A stretch of 64,000 nt of DNA from Sphingorhabdus lutea (lineage in GTDB: Bacteria; Pseudomonadota; Alphaproteobacteria; Sphingomonadales; Sphingomonadaceae), in assembly GCF_001889025.1 (NCBI RefSeq), contig NZ_CP018154.1, positions 228,501 through 292,500 on the forward strand. The letters run 5' to 3'. The position numbers and the translations under genes are program-made. Positions 1 to 10,292 of the stretch are shown piece after piece (the first letter of the stretch is position 1; every line of letters begins with the position of its first letter). The notes under the pieces were generated by a model, which saw only the letters and a list, made by a program, of their open reading frames with translations, was not told the DNA's origin and searched no databases.

Positions 1-2370
1 GACATTTGCGCTGCCCATAGCCCCGCCAGTGACCAAATCAAATGTGCCGGTTTTGCTATCTCCCGTTCCTGCTGATAATAGCTGATCATATTTTACCGAA
101 ATGGAGGATTTTTCGCCCACGGGCGCTGCCATGGCGACGCCCCATCTTTCGGTTTGAGACGGGGTTAAGCGCCCTGATGAGGAAAAGCCCTGATCATAAT
201 GTTCAAAATAAACCGATGCTGTACCCAAATCGCCGCTTTTACCGGCCAATTCGGCAAAATTTACGGCTGCCTCGGTGCGATATGCCTTTGCCTTTACCGA
301 TGTTCCCGGGCTGACAATGTCGGTAAAGCTAAGCCCGCCATCAACCGAATTAGATTGGCCAAAGCCCGGCCCGTCGGTTTGCGCAACTTCTGCTTTAAAA
401 TAACTGCCTGCGGTAACACGGACCATGACATCTGCGCCCAACAAGGTTTGGGCGGCTTCCTCCACCGTGTCACGCTGGGCGGTTACGCCGAAACGAACCT
501 TATCACCAAGCCAGCCTGAACCGCGGCCACCAATGGTATATCCATCCAAATCACCCACGGGCGGCGTATATTCATAACGCACCACCAATACCGGCACATT
601 TCCGGTGGAGCTGCCCTCACGCACTGCGCTGTCGGTGGCAACGGTAGAGGCCAATGGCTTTACCAATGTAATGCGCCCTTGAAATGGATCAAAATCATAA
701 TCCTGCTGCGGGTATAAATCGCGGATTTCCAAAATCAATCCGGTTTCACGGTCGCGCACCTCAATGCGCACACGTTCCGACCCAATGGAGACATCCTGAC
801 GTTTCATAAAATATAATGAACCGCCCGTGCCGCGAAATTCCTCTCGCCCGGGAACAGTGCCAGGATCGGATGCAAAGGCGGTAATTTGCGTCCTGCGTTC
901 GCCAAAGCTGGTGCTATCCTTGCTATTATAATCTATCAAAGCGCCAAATAATCCGCGATCAAGCTGCGCCAATTCGGCGCCATTAACTTGGGTGACAAAA
1001 TTGCCGATAACAAATTGGCTGTCGTCTTTATTAACGCGAAGATAGAAACGGCCCTGTGTTGGCGCATCCTCGACCAATGTCGAATTGTCGCCATAGGTGG
1101 GATAATATTGATCGCGGTTCAAACGGCGCAATAATTGGCTTGGATCTTTTCGGTCCAAATTGCTGAACAAATCCTTGACCAATGTTTCGCCCGTATCAAC
1201 CGATGCGGTCACACGAACATCATCACCCACCACACCCTTGGCATAAAATGCAGCGCGGCCAATGGCATAGCTGCCCTCGGCCAAACTATCCCCACTCACC
1301 AACGATGCAGGGCCGCTGCCATAGCTTCTGCCCAAGGTTAAATCACCCTGCCCCACAACAAACCAATCATCCTTTGGCGCGGCAAAGCTTTGCGTTGCGC
1401 TTTTTACCTCTTTCCCATTGCGGGTAATTGAAACATGCATTTCGCCATCTTTACGCGACACAATTTGTTGCGCAACAAAACGGCCATCGGTATCAACGGG
1501 CACAAATTGGCCCGAAACGCGGACAATATCGCCCTGCTCCGCATGGCCTGTTACTGTCGCCATTAAACCAGACAATTCAATATTACGGCGTGCTGCCTCA
1601 TCCACATTACCAAAATTGGGACGCGATACTGGCTCCTGCGCCTTTTTTAATGCCATGCTATTTTCAACAATGGTCAATTCCTGCGGCGTGGTTTCATCAA
1701 ATTTACCATTGGCCCCATATATACGGTAAATATAATAAAGCGCCGATGGGCTGTTATCTGGCACATTCCAACTTGCGCTGCCATTTTCATCGACCGATAT
1801 GATGGCCACTGGTTCAGAATCCGTGCTTTGCGTTGCACGGAAAATGCGCACCTCGCCCTTTTCAATAAAGGCGGGATAGTTGCTATAGCCAAGGAAATTT
1901 ATCGTTTCACCCGCCGCTGCTGTGCGCTCTGAATTCATCATGCCAATGTTTAAAATCGGTGTGACCACCAATGTATCGGCGCGGAATTTTATGTCATGCT
2001 TATCTGTTCGTGCCTTAACAGATTGTTTTTCGGGCGCAGGGGAAGTAGCCGCAGCAATAGCAATGGAGGATGTATTTACAGCAGATTTAACTGGCACATT
2101 TTTATATAATTTGGGTTCATTTTCACCCGTGCCGGCGACAAATATCGTCCCATTTTTTTCATAGGTGCCAGCAACAGCCGACATATCAATAATTTGGGAC
2201 TGTTCCTGACCATTGGCCGAAACGCCGTCCGCCACATCATCATTGGCATATGCCGCCGCCGGTGTCGCCGCGACAGCCACAGCCAACATTGAAGAACGAA
2301 GCGCCCAAATATTGGGGTTGTTATTTTGTTTATTGCTGTTGTTCATTTTGTTTTCCAATATATTTTTCAT
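1..2370 (-). CDS. Predicted large outer-membrane surface protein (3' end outside window)
   Basis: The reading frame is open for 790 codons from ATG at 2370 to the window edge, so the protein is incomplete at its C-terminus. GGGGAG lies about 8 nt upstream of the ATG, and the stop of the giant repeat protein is only 5 bp away, so the two are co-transcribed. The N-terminus has a signal peptide (hydrophobic LAVAVAATPAAAYA, cleavage near residue 40), followed by a roughly 300-residue region with Ig-like beta-rich sequence. From about residue 400 there are alternating amphipathic strands such as GRFYLRV and QFVIGNF, typical of an outer-membrane beta barrel. The motif YYPTYGDNSTLVEDAPTQG near residue 430 is, from memory, shared by large surface proteins encoded beside DUF11 proteins. 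Role unknown; adhesion or anchoring of its partner is inference. Confidence 0.75.
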   Translation of the reverse strand, partial: MKNILENKMNNSNKQNNNPNIWALRSSMLAVAVAATPAAAYANDDVADGVSANGQEQSQIIDMSAVAGTYEKNGTIFVAGTGENEPKLYKNVPVKSAVNTSSIAIAAATSPAPEKQSVKARTDKHDIKFRADTLVVTPILNIGMMNSERTAAAGETINFLGYSNYPAFIEKGEVRIFRATQSTDSEPVAIISVDENGSASWNVPDNSPSALYYIYRIYGANGKFDETTPQELTIVENSMALKKAQEPVSRPNFGNVDEAARRNIELSGLMATVTGHAEQGDIVRVSGQFVPVDTDGRFVAQQIVSRKDGEMHVSITRNGKEVKSATQSFAAPKDDWFVVGQGDLTLGRSYGSGPASLVSGDSLAEGSYAIGRAAFYAKGVVGDDVRVTASVDTGETLVKDLFSNLDRKDPSQLLRRLNRDQYYPTYGDNSTLVEDAPTQGRFYLRVNKDDSQFVIGNFVTQVNGAELAQLDRGLFGALIDYNSKDSTSFGERRTQITAFASDPGTVPGREEFRGTGGSLYFMKRQDVSIGSERVRIEVRDRETGLILEIRDLYPQQDYDFDPFQGRITLVKPLASTVATDSAVREGSSTGNVPVLVVRYEYTPPVGDLDGYTIGGRGSGWLGDKVRFGVTAQRDTVEEAAQTLLGADVMVRVTAGSYFKAEVAQTDGPGFGQSNSVDGGLSFTDIVSPGTSVKAKAYRTEAAVNFAELAGKSGDLGTASVYFEHYDQGFSSSGRLTPSQTERWGVAMAAPVGEKSSISVKYDQLLSAGTGDSKTGTFDLVTGGAMGSANV

Positions 2371-2375
2371 GGCGC

Positions 2376-5300
2376 TTACTCCCCTTTTCCATTGCTGTTT
2401 GTAGGAGCGCCCTCTTCACGTGGTGCGACACCAAAGTTTAACTCACCAAATTTACCTCGGGTCAGACGGATTGATTTTGGATTATCAAAAGTGACCTCCC
2501 AACCAATAGGCAGGGTTCGTGTGTCCACTTTCAAAACAAAGTTTGAACCGATACGTGCATCTGGCACCGCGGCACAGGCAATATGATAACGGCCAAATTC
2601 GTCGGTGGTTATCAATTGGCCGTTGACCGTGGCCAAACGAACACCAGCTATGCCAGGCTCATTTTCATCTTGATATCCATTACGGTTTCTATCTTCAAAC
2701 ACCTTGCCAAGCAGTTCAGAACAATCAAAAACCGCGCTGGGCACAATGGCCACTACGGCCGTACCACGGTTGGAAATGGCACTGAAATCCGCAGCATTTT
2801 GGGCAAGTCCGGTATTCACCTTTTCACCGCCGGTAACGCCCGCACCCACAACAAGGGTTAAATTATACCGCACCGAACCATTTGCCGGTATCACCTGACC
2901 TGTCCAACGCAGCTCTCGATTATTATTTGTGGCAATTGGTTCATTGGCAACACCATCTACCGACGCCGTGCCCAGCACATATTTCATGCCCGCTGGTAAA
3001 ATATCGACAACATCAACACCAGCGCGTTGTGCATTTTCGGTGTTACGCACGGTGATTTCATAGGGGACTAAGTCGCCTGTGCTGGCCGAACGTTTAATGC
3101 TGGTTTTGGTGACCACCAATGGCGTGCGGTTCAAAAATGGATCAAGCGCGATATGATTATTAACCACATCAGGATCGCCCGGTTGCAACCGGAAGCTAAG
3201 GTAAAATGGCGTGTCCGACCCTTGTGGTGGGGTTGCATCGGGTGAGATGCGAACTGGCGCAGGCAGGCCACTTGGGTCGAATGGACCAGGCAATGGCACC
3301 AACACTGTTGAACCATCGGCAAATCCAACTGGCGGAGTTACTTGGATAGTATAAACCGTTTCACTTGCTGGACATTGCGGTGCAGCACCTGGAATAATAT
3401 CAAAACGATATTCGCCGCTTGCTCCGGTTGTTTGGCTTGCCTGTGACGCATCAACAAAGCAAATGGAGGGCAATGGATTGCCATCTGGACCAAGCAAGCG
3501 GACCGTAACGCCGGAAATTGGGTTACGGGTGATGGAATCGTAAATAACGCCCGATGGATCAATGGGTTGGTTTTGATCAATAACAACCGTGTTATTGACA
3601 AGATTGACACCCTCAATCTTATCATAAACAACATTATTTTCTGGATTACGGAAAACAATATCATATCCAGGGCCGGATAAAAGCCCATCGACACGATAGT
3701 CGCCATTGGCGTCGGTTGTGGTGGTGGCCACAACAACACCGTCCTTCATAATTTCAACAATCCAACCTGCACGGCGTGGCTCATCAGGGCCGAGCACACC
3801 ATCACCATTAACATCGGTGAACACGGTACCGGTGACGGAACTGACCGGAGGTTCAACAACTACCGTCACCGTTGCAGTTTTGCAATTGGTGGGATTTAAT
3901 TTTTCACAAATTTGATATTCAATAATATATGTGCCATCGGGCACATTTGCCGTCACCGACACTATACCCGTTGCGGGATCAAGCACCACGCCAGCATGTG
4001 CCGCCGGTGTCAAAATGGTGACATTTATGTCATTCACATCGACAGGCGAACCGTTCAATATATCATTGGCAAAGGCGTTAATTGCATTGGGATTGCCTAC
4101 GCCGCTTCTTACCGGAGCAGGAACATCATTTGCCGCCAATATTTCTGGCGCCTCAACCACTATGGTTACATTACTGCTTGCACAATTGGTGGGGTTTAAC
4201 TTCTGACAAATTTCATAGGCAATGGTATAAGTGCCTGCGGGCGTGCCAACCGACACATCAACCAATCCGGTTGCAGGGTCCATGACAGGAACAGGCGCAC
4301 CGGGGGTAGCAGGCGTTGCTGGGGTCGTAATGGTCGCGTCAATATCCGCCACATTGACGGGCGCACCGTTTAAGCTGTCATTGGCAAAGGCATTGATAAT
4401 ATCATTACCGCCATTTGCACCATTTACTGGTGCGGGGCTATCCACATCCGCCATAATTGGCGCGGCATCCACGGTCACCGAAATAATGGCATTGGCGCAA
4501 TTTGTGGGGTTTAACTTCTCACAAATTTGATAGCCAATGGTATATGTGCCTGCTGGTGTGTTTGGCGCAACGCTGACCATGCCAGTTGCGGGGTCCAAAG
4601 TAACGCCTGCATGGCTGGCTGGGCTGGTCACGGTTACATTTATATCTGCGATGGCAACCGATGCACCGTTTAACATATCATTATTAAGCGCATTGATAAG
4701 ATTTGAACCGCCTGATATGCCAGGAACAGGGCCAACCGCATCATTGCTCGCGGCAATTGGCGCAGCGGTTACCACCACGGTCACATTATTGGTCGCGCAA
4801 TTATTGGGGTTTAACTTCTCACAAATTTCATAAGCAATGGTATAAGTGCCTGCTGGCGTGCCAACCGGCACATCCACCAATCCGGTGGCAGGGTCCATCA
4901 CGGGAACAGGCGCACCTGCAGTTAATGGCGTCGCGGGCGATGTAACAGTGGCTTCAATATCGGCGACATTGACCGGCGCACCGTTTAAGCTGTCATTGGC
5001 AAAGGCATTGATAATATCATTGCCGCCTGTCGCACCATTAACGGGTGCTGGGCTGTCCGCATCTGCCGTAATTGGCGCGGCGGTTACCACCACATTGACC
5101 GTGCTGCTTGCGCAATTATTGGGGTTTAACTTCTCACAAATTTCATAAGCAATGGTATAAGTGCCTGCGGGAGTGCCTGCTGGCACATCCACCAATCCGG
5201 TGGCGGGGTCCATCACGGGAACAGGCGCACCTGCGGTTAATGGCATTGCGGGCGATGTAACAGTGGCTTCAATATCGGCGACATTGACCGGCGCACCGTT

Positions 5301-8300
5301 TAAGCTGTCATTGGCAAAGGCATTGATAATATCATTGCCGCCTGTCGCACCATTAACGGGTGCTGGGCTGTCCGCATCTGCCGTAATTGGCGCGGCGGTT
5401 ACCACCACCTGAACTGTTGCGGTTTTGCAATTGGTCGGATTTGAATTTTCACAAATTTCATAAGCAATGGTATAAGTGCCTGCCGGTGTTCCGGCCGGAA
5501 CATCAACCAATCCGGTTGCAGGGTCCATGACAGGAACAGGCGCACCTGCGGTTAATGGCGTTGCGGGCGCGGTTATGGTCGCGCTAATATCCGCAACATT
5601 GACCGGCGCACCATTTAATGTGTCATTGGCAAAAGCATTGATAATATCATTACCGCCATTTGCACCATTAACGGGGGCGGGGCTATCATTGCTGGCATTT
5701 AATGGGGTAACATCCACAACCACGGCAATGGTTGCACTTTGGCAGTTGGTCGGGTTTAACTTTTCACAAATTTGATAGCCAATGCTGTAATTGCCCGCTG
5801 GTGTGCCAGGGGCGACGCTTACCTGACCCGTGGCGGTGTTTAATGTAACGCCCGCATTGCTGGCTGGTGCAGTTACGGTTAAGTTCACATCCGCCAAGGC
5901 AACAGGTGAACCATTTAATGTATCATTGCCAAGAGCATTGATAAGGTTCGCGCCGCCATTTGCGGTTGTTACCGTTCCAGCATTATCGTTCAACGCCGTA
6001 ATTGGCGCGGCCGAGACGATAACGGTCACGCTGCTATTCGCGCAGTTGGTGGGATTTGTTTTTTCGCAAATTTCATAGGCAATGGTATAAGTGCCTGCTG
6101 GAGTGCCTGCTGGCACATCCACCAATCCGGTGGCGGGATCCATCACGGGAACAGGCGCACCTGCGGTTAATGGCGTTGCTGGCGCGGTTATGGTCGCTTC
6201 AATATCCGCCACATTGACCGGAGAACCATTTAAGCTATCATTGGTAAAGGCGTTAACAATATCATTTGCGCCGGTGCGGCCATTTTGGGCGGGCGGCGTG
6301 TCTGCACTTGCCGCAATCGGGGTCACATTTACTGGAATTGTTACATTGGCAATCGCACAATTGCTTGGATTTAATTTTTCGCAAATTTGATAACCAATGC
6401 TATAATTGCCCGCTGGCGTGCCGGGGGCAACGCTTACCTGACCCGTGGCGGTGTTCATGGTAACGCCCGCATTGCTGGCCGGTGTAGTCACAGTGATATT
6501 AACATTTGATGCAGTTGGGGCAGCACCATTTAAACTATCATTGCCAAGGGCATTTACCAAATTGCTGCCGCCATTTGCGCTATTCACCGCTGGCGTGCTG
6601 TCATTATTGGCCGCAATTGGTGAAGCTGCCACCTGCACCGTGATGCTGGCATTGGCACAATTGGTTGGATTGGCATTTTCGCAAATTCGATAGCCAATGG
6701 TATAGCTGCCCGCTGGTGTGCCCGCAGGAACAGAAACCACACCCGTTGCCGTGTTTAATGATGGCACTGGTGCACCCGCAGACAGCGGAGTCGCAGGGCT
6801 GGTTACCGTTGCGGTGACCAGCGACAGGTTCACTGGATTGCCATTAAAGCTATCATTGGTAAAGGCATTGAAAGCATTTGTATTGCCCGCCGCACCATTT
6901 ACCGCAGGGCCGCTGTCATTACTTGCCGCAATGGGGGTCGGGGTGACGATAATTGTCGCAATAGCGGCCTCACAATTGGTTGGCACCGCGCTGTCGCAAA
7001 TTTCATATCCAATATTATATGTGCCCGCCGGTGTTCCAGCTGGCACAGAAACAACGCCCGTTGATATATTTAACGATGGCACAGATGCGCCGGCAAAGGC
7101 AGGGGTCGCGGGTGAAGTCACATTGATGGTGACATTCGGCGTTGTTGCCGCCCCGCCATTAAATGTATCATTGCTCAACACATTATATAGTGATGCAGAG
7201 CCATTGGTGCTGTTCACCGATGGGCCGCTATCGTCATCCGCATTTATCGGACGCAATGAAACATTGACTGTGGCAACCGCATTGGCACAATTGGTGGGGT
7301 TGCCAATTTCGCAAATTTGATAATTTATTGTATAATTGCCTGCTGGTGTGCCGGGGGCAACGCTAACTTGTCCAGTTGATGTGTTCAACGTCACGCCCGC
7401 ATGGGATGCAGGGGTGGTAACAGTAATCGCAACATTTGATGGAGTTGGCGCAGCGCCCTTCAAACTATCATTGCTTAAAACATTAAATGCATTGGCCTGT
7501 CCATCATTTGTGATGGTGCCTGATTGTGTGTCATTGCTTGCCGCAATGGGCGCACGCGGCACGGCGGTGACAGTTGCGTCATTATTGCCAGGTCCAGGGC
7601 CGGATTTGGTATTATTATTGCCATCGGCGGGGTTGGCGCTGTCCGAAACATCATTTACCACTGTTCCAGCAGCCGTATTACCGCTTGCAGTCGCGCTATT
7701 ATTAACGCCCGTTCCGCTTAAATCGCCCGCGACAAGGGAATAAACAGCGCTGTAAAACCATGTTTCGGTAAGGCCGATATATCCATCATTATTGGTATCG
7801 CCCGAAACATAGGTTGGTGTTGGGGGCGTGCCCGCACCGGTAAATGTGGTTTCGGTTAAGCTGGGGTTTCGCAAAGGCTCTGCGCCATAGGATTTTACTT
7901 GATAAATATAATTGATGGTTTCACCAACTTGGCCATAACCATCGCCATTTAAATCATTAAATGTCGATGCTTTGGTCACGCCAATGCCGGGATACCAAAC
8001 GGTTACTGTTGCCTGATTAGATTGGATGCCAAGCGCATTATCCACGGTATAATTTACAGTTGATGCATAGCCAACAAAGCTTGGATCGGGGGTGAATGTT
8101 AATTGCCCTGTTGTGTCACTATATGACCAGACACCCTCACCTGGAACGGTAAAGCCAATTACATCGCCAAAGCTGTCGGTGATAATGCCTGTTGCGGATG
8201 GCGGGGGGACAAGGTTCACCGATGCGCGTGCAAATTCAGACGCCTTTAAACTATTATTATTGGTGGGGTTATTATTTAATGTTGCCGAGCTGTCATTATC

Positions 8301-9104
8301 CAAAATATCGACAATAGTTGACGTTCCCGGCACGCCTTCTTTGGAATCATTAACCGTAACGGGCGGCTTAAAATCCGCGCATTCAAAATCCAATGTGTCA
8401 AATGCGCTATATGTTGGATTGTCAAAACGAATTAAAAAGCCGCTATTCGCAGTGCGTCCCATGGTAAATGTGCTGCGGTCTTTCCACAATGCTTCCAAAC
8501 CAGATACAGGCTGGTTATTATAATTTTGATCGCCGATTAAGCTGAATGTTTCCGCCTGCCCTGCAACCGCGCCAAAGGCGCGGCCCGTGGTGGCGGTGGC
8601 ATCAATTCGAACCCAGCTTATATCACCTTGACATACGGGCAGGTAAATACGTTCATTATTTGGGCCATCGACATCATTAAATTGAACATGCACATCGGCA
8701 ACCACTGGCACACCGCCGCTATTTGTTGTGATATTATATGTACCTGCACGATATAAACGCCATTCGATGAAAATATCATCCGGCCCCACGGAAGTAATAG
8801 AAGGCCGATTGGCTGTAGTGCTCCATGTATGGTTTAAGGTTGCGGTTGTGATGACACCGACAAGGTCAATTGTATCACTTCCCACCGTGCCTGCATTGGT
8901 CCAAATGGCTCTTTTGCCCTGACCAGTGCCAACAACTGTCGGTGTACCGACATTATTAACAACCAATGATGGTGCAGCCATTGCCGTACTGCTAGCCGCC
9001 AATATTGATGCGCCAGCTAGCCATTTTGCCCGTTTCAGCAATTTACGTGCCTGTTCAGACGATGAAATGACTGTCTTTTGATTATCAAAGGCTAAATGCC
9101 GCAT
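2376..9104 (-). CDS. Giant secreted repeat protein with DUF11 and SdrD-B-like domains
   Basis: A 2242-residue protein. The start at 9104 is preceded by GAGG about 8 nt upstream. An N-terminal signal segment (WLAGASILAASSTAMA) predicts export. Residues about 50-250 are a non-repeated beta-rich head. Residues about 375-480 form a DUF11-like domain (GIGVTKASTFNDLNGDG onward). Residues about 517-1752 are twelve tandem repeats of about 100-105 residues, each with a Cys pair in YEICEKLNPTNCA-like sequence. Next come SdrD-B/CNA-B-like domains (TGTVFTDVNGDGVLGPDEP), a second DUF11 domain (LVVTKTSIKRSASTGDLVPYEI) and a C-terminal SdrD-B domain (LGKVFEDRNRNGYQDENEPG). The calcium-site-like DxNxDG motifs fit Ca-stabilised Ig-like folds. 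No sortase motif is seen, as expected for a Gram-negative. It precedes the outer-membrane protein gene by 5 bp. A surface stalk or adhesin is likely but unproven. Confidence 0.85.
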   Translation of the reverse strand: MRHLAFDNQKTVISSSEQARKLLKRAKWLAGASILAASSTAMAAPSLVVNNVGTPTVVGTGQGKRAIWTNAGTVGSDTIDLVGVITTATLNHTWSTTANRPSITSVGPDDIFIEWRLYRAGTYNITTNSGGVPVVADVHVQFNDVDGPNNERIYLPVCQGDISWVRIDATATTGRAFGAVAGQAETFSLIGDQNYNNQPVSGLEALWKDRSTFTMGRTANSGFLIRFDNPTYSAFDTLDFECADFKPPVTVNDSKEGVPGTSTIVDILDNDSSATLNNNPTNNNSLKASEFARASVNLVPPPSATGIITDSFGDVIGFTVPGEGVWSYSDTTGQLTFTPDPSFVGYASTVNYTVDNALGIQSNQATVTVWYPGIGVTKASTFNDLNGDGYGQVGETINYIYQVKSYGAEPLRNPSLTETTFTGAGTPPTPTYVSGDTNNDGYIGLTETWFYSAVYSLVAGDLSGTGVNNSATASGNTAAGTVVNDVSDSANPADGNNNTKSGPGPGNNDATVTAVPRAPIAASNDTQSGTITNDGQANAFNVLSNDSLKGAAPTPSNVAITVTTPASHAGVTLNTSTGQVSVAPGTPAGNYTINYQICEIGNPTNCANAVATVNVSLRPINADDDSGPSVNSTNGSASLYNVLSNDTFNGGAATTPNVTINVTSPATPAFAGASVPSLNISTGVVSVPAGTPAGTYNIGYEICDSAVPTNCEAAIATIIVTPTPIAASNDSGPAVNGAAGNTNAFNAFTNDSFNGNPVNLSLVTATVTSPATPLSAGAPVPSLNTATGVVSVPAGTPAGSYTIGYRICENANPTNCANASITVQVAASPIAANNDSTPAVNSANGGSNLVNALGNDSLNGAAPTASNVNITVTTPASNAGVTMNTATGQVSVAPGTPAGNYSIGYQICEKLNPSNCAIANVTIPVNVTPIAASADTPPAQNGRTGANDIVNAFTNDSLNGSPVNVADIEATITAPATPLTAGAPVPVMDPATGLVDVPAGTPAGTYTIAYEICEKTNPTNCANSSVTVIVSAAPITALNDNAGTVTTANGGANLINALGNDTLNGSPVALADVNLTVTAPASNAGVTLNTATGQVSVAPGTPAGNYSIGYQICEKLNPTNCQSATIAVVVDVTPLNASNDSPAPVNGANGGNDIINAFANDTLNGAPVNVADISATITAPATPLTAGAPVPVMDPATGLVDVPAGTPAGTYTIAYEICENSNPTNCKTATVQVVVTAAPITADADSPAPVNGATGGNDIINAFANDSLNGAPVNVADIEATVTSPAMPLTAGAPVPVMDPATGLVDVPAGTPAGTYTIAYEICEKLNPNNCASSTVNVVVTAAPITADADSPAPVNGATGGNDIINAFANDSLNGAPVNVADIEATVTSPATPLTAGAPVPVMDPATGLVDVPVGTPAGTYTIAYEICEKLNPNNCATNNVTVVVTAAPIAASNDAVGPVPGISGGSNLINALNNDMLNGASVAIADINVTVTSPASHAGVTLDPATGMVSVAPNTPAGTYTIGYQICEKLNPTNCANAIISVTVDAAPIMADVDSPAPVNGANGGNDIINAFANDSLNGAPVNVADIDATITTPATPATPGAPVPVMDPATGLVDVSVGTPAGTYTIAYEICQKLNPTNCASSNVTIVVEAPEILAANDVPAPVRSGVGNPNAINAFANDILNGSPVDVNDINVTILTPAAHAGVVLDPATGIVSVTANVPDGTYIIEYQICEKLNPTNCKTATVTVVVEPPVSSVTGTVFTDVNGDGVLGPDEPRRAGWIVEIMKDGVVVATTTTDANGDYRVDGLLSGPGYDIVFRNPENNVVYDKIEGVNLVNNTVVIDQNQPIDPSGVIYDSITRNPISGVTVRLLGPDGNPLPSICFVDASQASQTTGASGEYRFDIIPGAAPQCPASETVYTIQVTPPVGFADGSTVLVPLPGPFDPSGLPAPVRISPDATPPQGSDTPFYLSFRLQPGDPDVVNNHIALDPFLNRTPLVVTKTSIKRSASTGDLVPYEITVRNTENAQRAGVDVVDILPAGMKYVLGTASVDGVANEPIATNNNRELRWTGQVIPANGSVRYNLTLVVGAGVTGGEKVNTGLAQNAADFSAISNRGTAVVAIVPSAVFDCSELLGKVFEDRNRNGYQDENEPGIAGVRLATVNGQLITTDEFGRYHIACAAVPDARIGSNFVLKVDTRTLPIGWEVTFDNPKSIRLTRGKFGELNFGVAPREEGAPTNSNGKGE
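3850..7556 (-). repeat. Twelve tandem coding repeats, about 300 or 315 bp each
   Basis: The repeats lie inside the giant surface-protein gene. There are two unit types: a long one of about 105 residues containing TAGAPVPVMDPATGLVDVPAG, and a short one of about 100 residues containing SNAGVTLNTATGQVSVAPG. In protein order the pattern is short, long, long, short, long, short, long, long, long, short, long, short. The eighth and ninth units (about 4850-5165 and 5165-5480) are almost identical in DNA, which points to recent duplication. The third positions remain coding-like throughout and no frame is broken. Confidence 0.9.
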
Positions 9105-9167
9105 AATATGTCCTCAAATTAAAAAAATCTGAGCTACTAATGCTGTTAATATGGTAAAAAATTTATT

Positions 9168-9184
9168 AACTTATCTGATAAGTT
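9168..9184. promoter_or_regulatory. Palindrome upstream of the surface-protein operon
   Basis: AACTTATC-T-GATAAGTT is a perfect 8-bp inverted repeat with a 1-bp centre, 64 bp upstream of the giant protein's ATG, in an AT-rich stretch. It could be an operator for a dimeric regulator. No hairpin plus T-run is present, so it is not a terminator. Function is inferred from position only. Confidence 0.4.
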
Positions 9185-9287
9185 TACGCTTATTTACATC
9201 CAAAATGGATTAAATATTTTATAAATATTACAGCAACATTGCCGTCCTGCACCAAAATATGCACCTATTTCCGGGCCTGCCCGCAAA

Positions 9288-10292
9288 TTAAGAGAAAAAT
9301 ATTCGTTCAAAAAACCAATAGCTGGCCCAGCCTCCAAAAATATAGGCGCAACATTTAACAATATAATCCTGCCATTTGGCCATAAATTTCCCGATTAACG
9401 CCAAAATTAACAAGGCGCAAAGAATCACCAATATCTGGCCCGCCTCAACGCCCACATTAAATGATAATAGGGCAAGCGGCATGTCTGTCTGCGGCAGGCC
9501 AATTTCTGACAATGCACCGGCAAATCCAAATCCGTGCAACAACCCAAAAATAAAGGCCACAATCCATGGACGGCGCGATGTTAAATGCACCTTGCCCCTT
9601 TGCGCCGCAATAATCTCTGCGGCCAGAAATATGATGGACAGCGCGATAATCGCCTCTACGGGTCGTTGCGCCAACCCCATATATCCAAGGCTGCTGCCCA
9701 CCAATGTAATGGAATGGGATAGGGTAAAGGCGCTGGCCGCGATTAAAATGCTGCGCCCACGGCGGATGAGAAGAACAAGGCAAAGCACAAATAATAAATG
9801 GTCAAACCCAAATAAAATATGCTCCACCCCAATGTAAAAATAATCCACAGCAATTTGATAAGGGCCAGCATCCGCCAAAATTTTCATAAATGGCCGCGAT
9901 GCCATTAAACGGCCGCTTTCAATGGGGCGGCCCAATAATTGCACGCGCACCAATATGTCGGTCTGGCTGGCTTCCAAATTGGACAATCCAATTTCCCTCC
10001 CCACCAAAGTTAAGCCGCAACGCGCATCCCATTTACGTATGACCGATTGGGGCGTTTGTGATGTTGAGGTTAATTTTAATATGCAATCCTTGGGGAATAT
10101 GGGAATGCTTTGCGGCCCAATTCCGGTGCGCAGAGGGGCTTTCCAGATAATGTGATATATTGATGCAGATTGTTGATTTACCTCATAATATCCGGGACGA
10201 AGCTCATCCGCATGGGCCAAATATGGCATAGATAAAATCATCGCAGAAAATGCGACAAAACGCCAAAATAATGACATAAAATTCATATTCAT
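9288..10292 (-). CDS. HupE/UreJ family membrane protein
   Basis: A 334-residue protein starting with a signal peptide (FVAFSAMILSMPYLAHA), then an extracytoplasmic domain to about residue 145. Six or seven membrane segments of the HupE/UreJ_2 family follow. Hallmarks are GVEHILFGFDHLLFVLCL, a conserved ThrLeuSerHisSer segment (FTLSHSITLV) and GLLHGFGFAGAL, whose His residues are proposed metal ligands in this family. HupE/UreJ members are linked to nickel, cobalt or other metal permeation, but many in proteobacteria are uncharacterised. The start overlaps the stop of the upstream isomerase gene by 4 bp (ATGA), so the two are translationally coupled. The substrate cannot be read from sequence. 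Confidence 0.85.
   Translation of the reverse strand: MNMNFMSLFWRFVAFSAMILSMPYLAHADELRPGYYEVNQQSASIYHIIWKAPLRTGIGPQSIPIFPKDCILKLTSTSQTPQSVIRKWDARCGLTLVGREIGLSNLEASQTDILVRVQLLGRPIESGRLMASRPFMKILADAGPYQIAVDYFYIGVEHILFGFDHLLFVLCLVLLIRRGRSILIAASAFTLSHSITLVGSSLGYMGLAQRPVEAIIALSIIFLAAEIIAAQRGKVHLTSRRPWIVAFIFGLLHGFGFAGALSEIGLPQTDMPLALLSFNVGVEAGQILVILCALLILALIGKFMAKWQDYIVKCCAYIFGGWASYWFFERIFFS

Noticed and set aside
3850..7556. Repeats as a CRISPR array
   Set aside because: The repeats are long, coding, contiguous without spacers, and encode a regular protein fold.
3706..7743. Series of plus-strand open frames with recurring MPAGVPAGTSTNPVAG-like starts
   Set aside because: They are antisense frames of the tandem repeats in the giant surface protein and recur with the 300/315-bp period. 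The minus-strand frame is continuous, has a signal peptide and a ribosome site.
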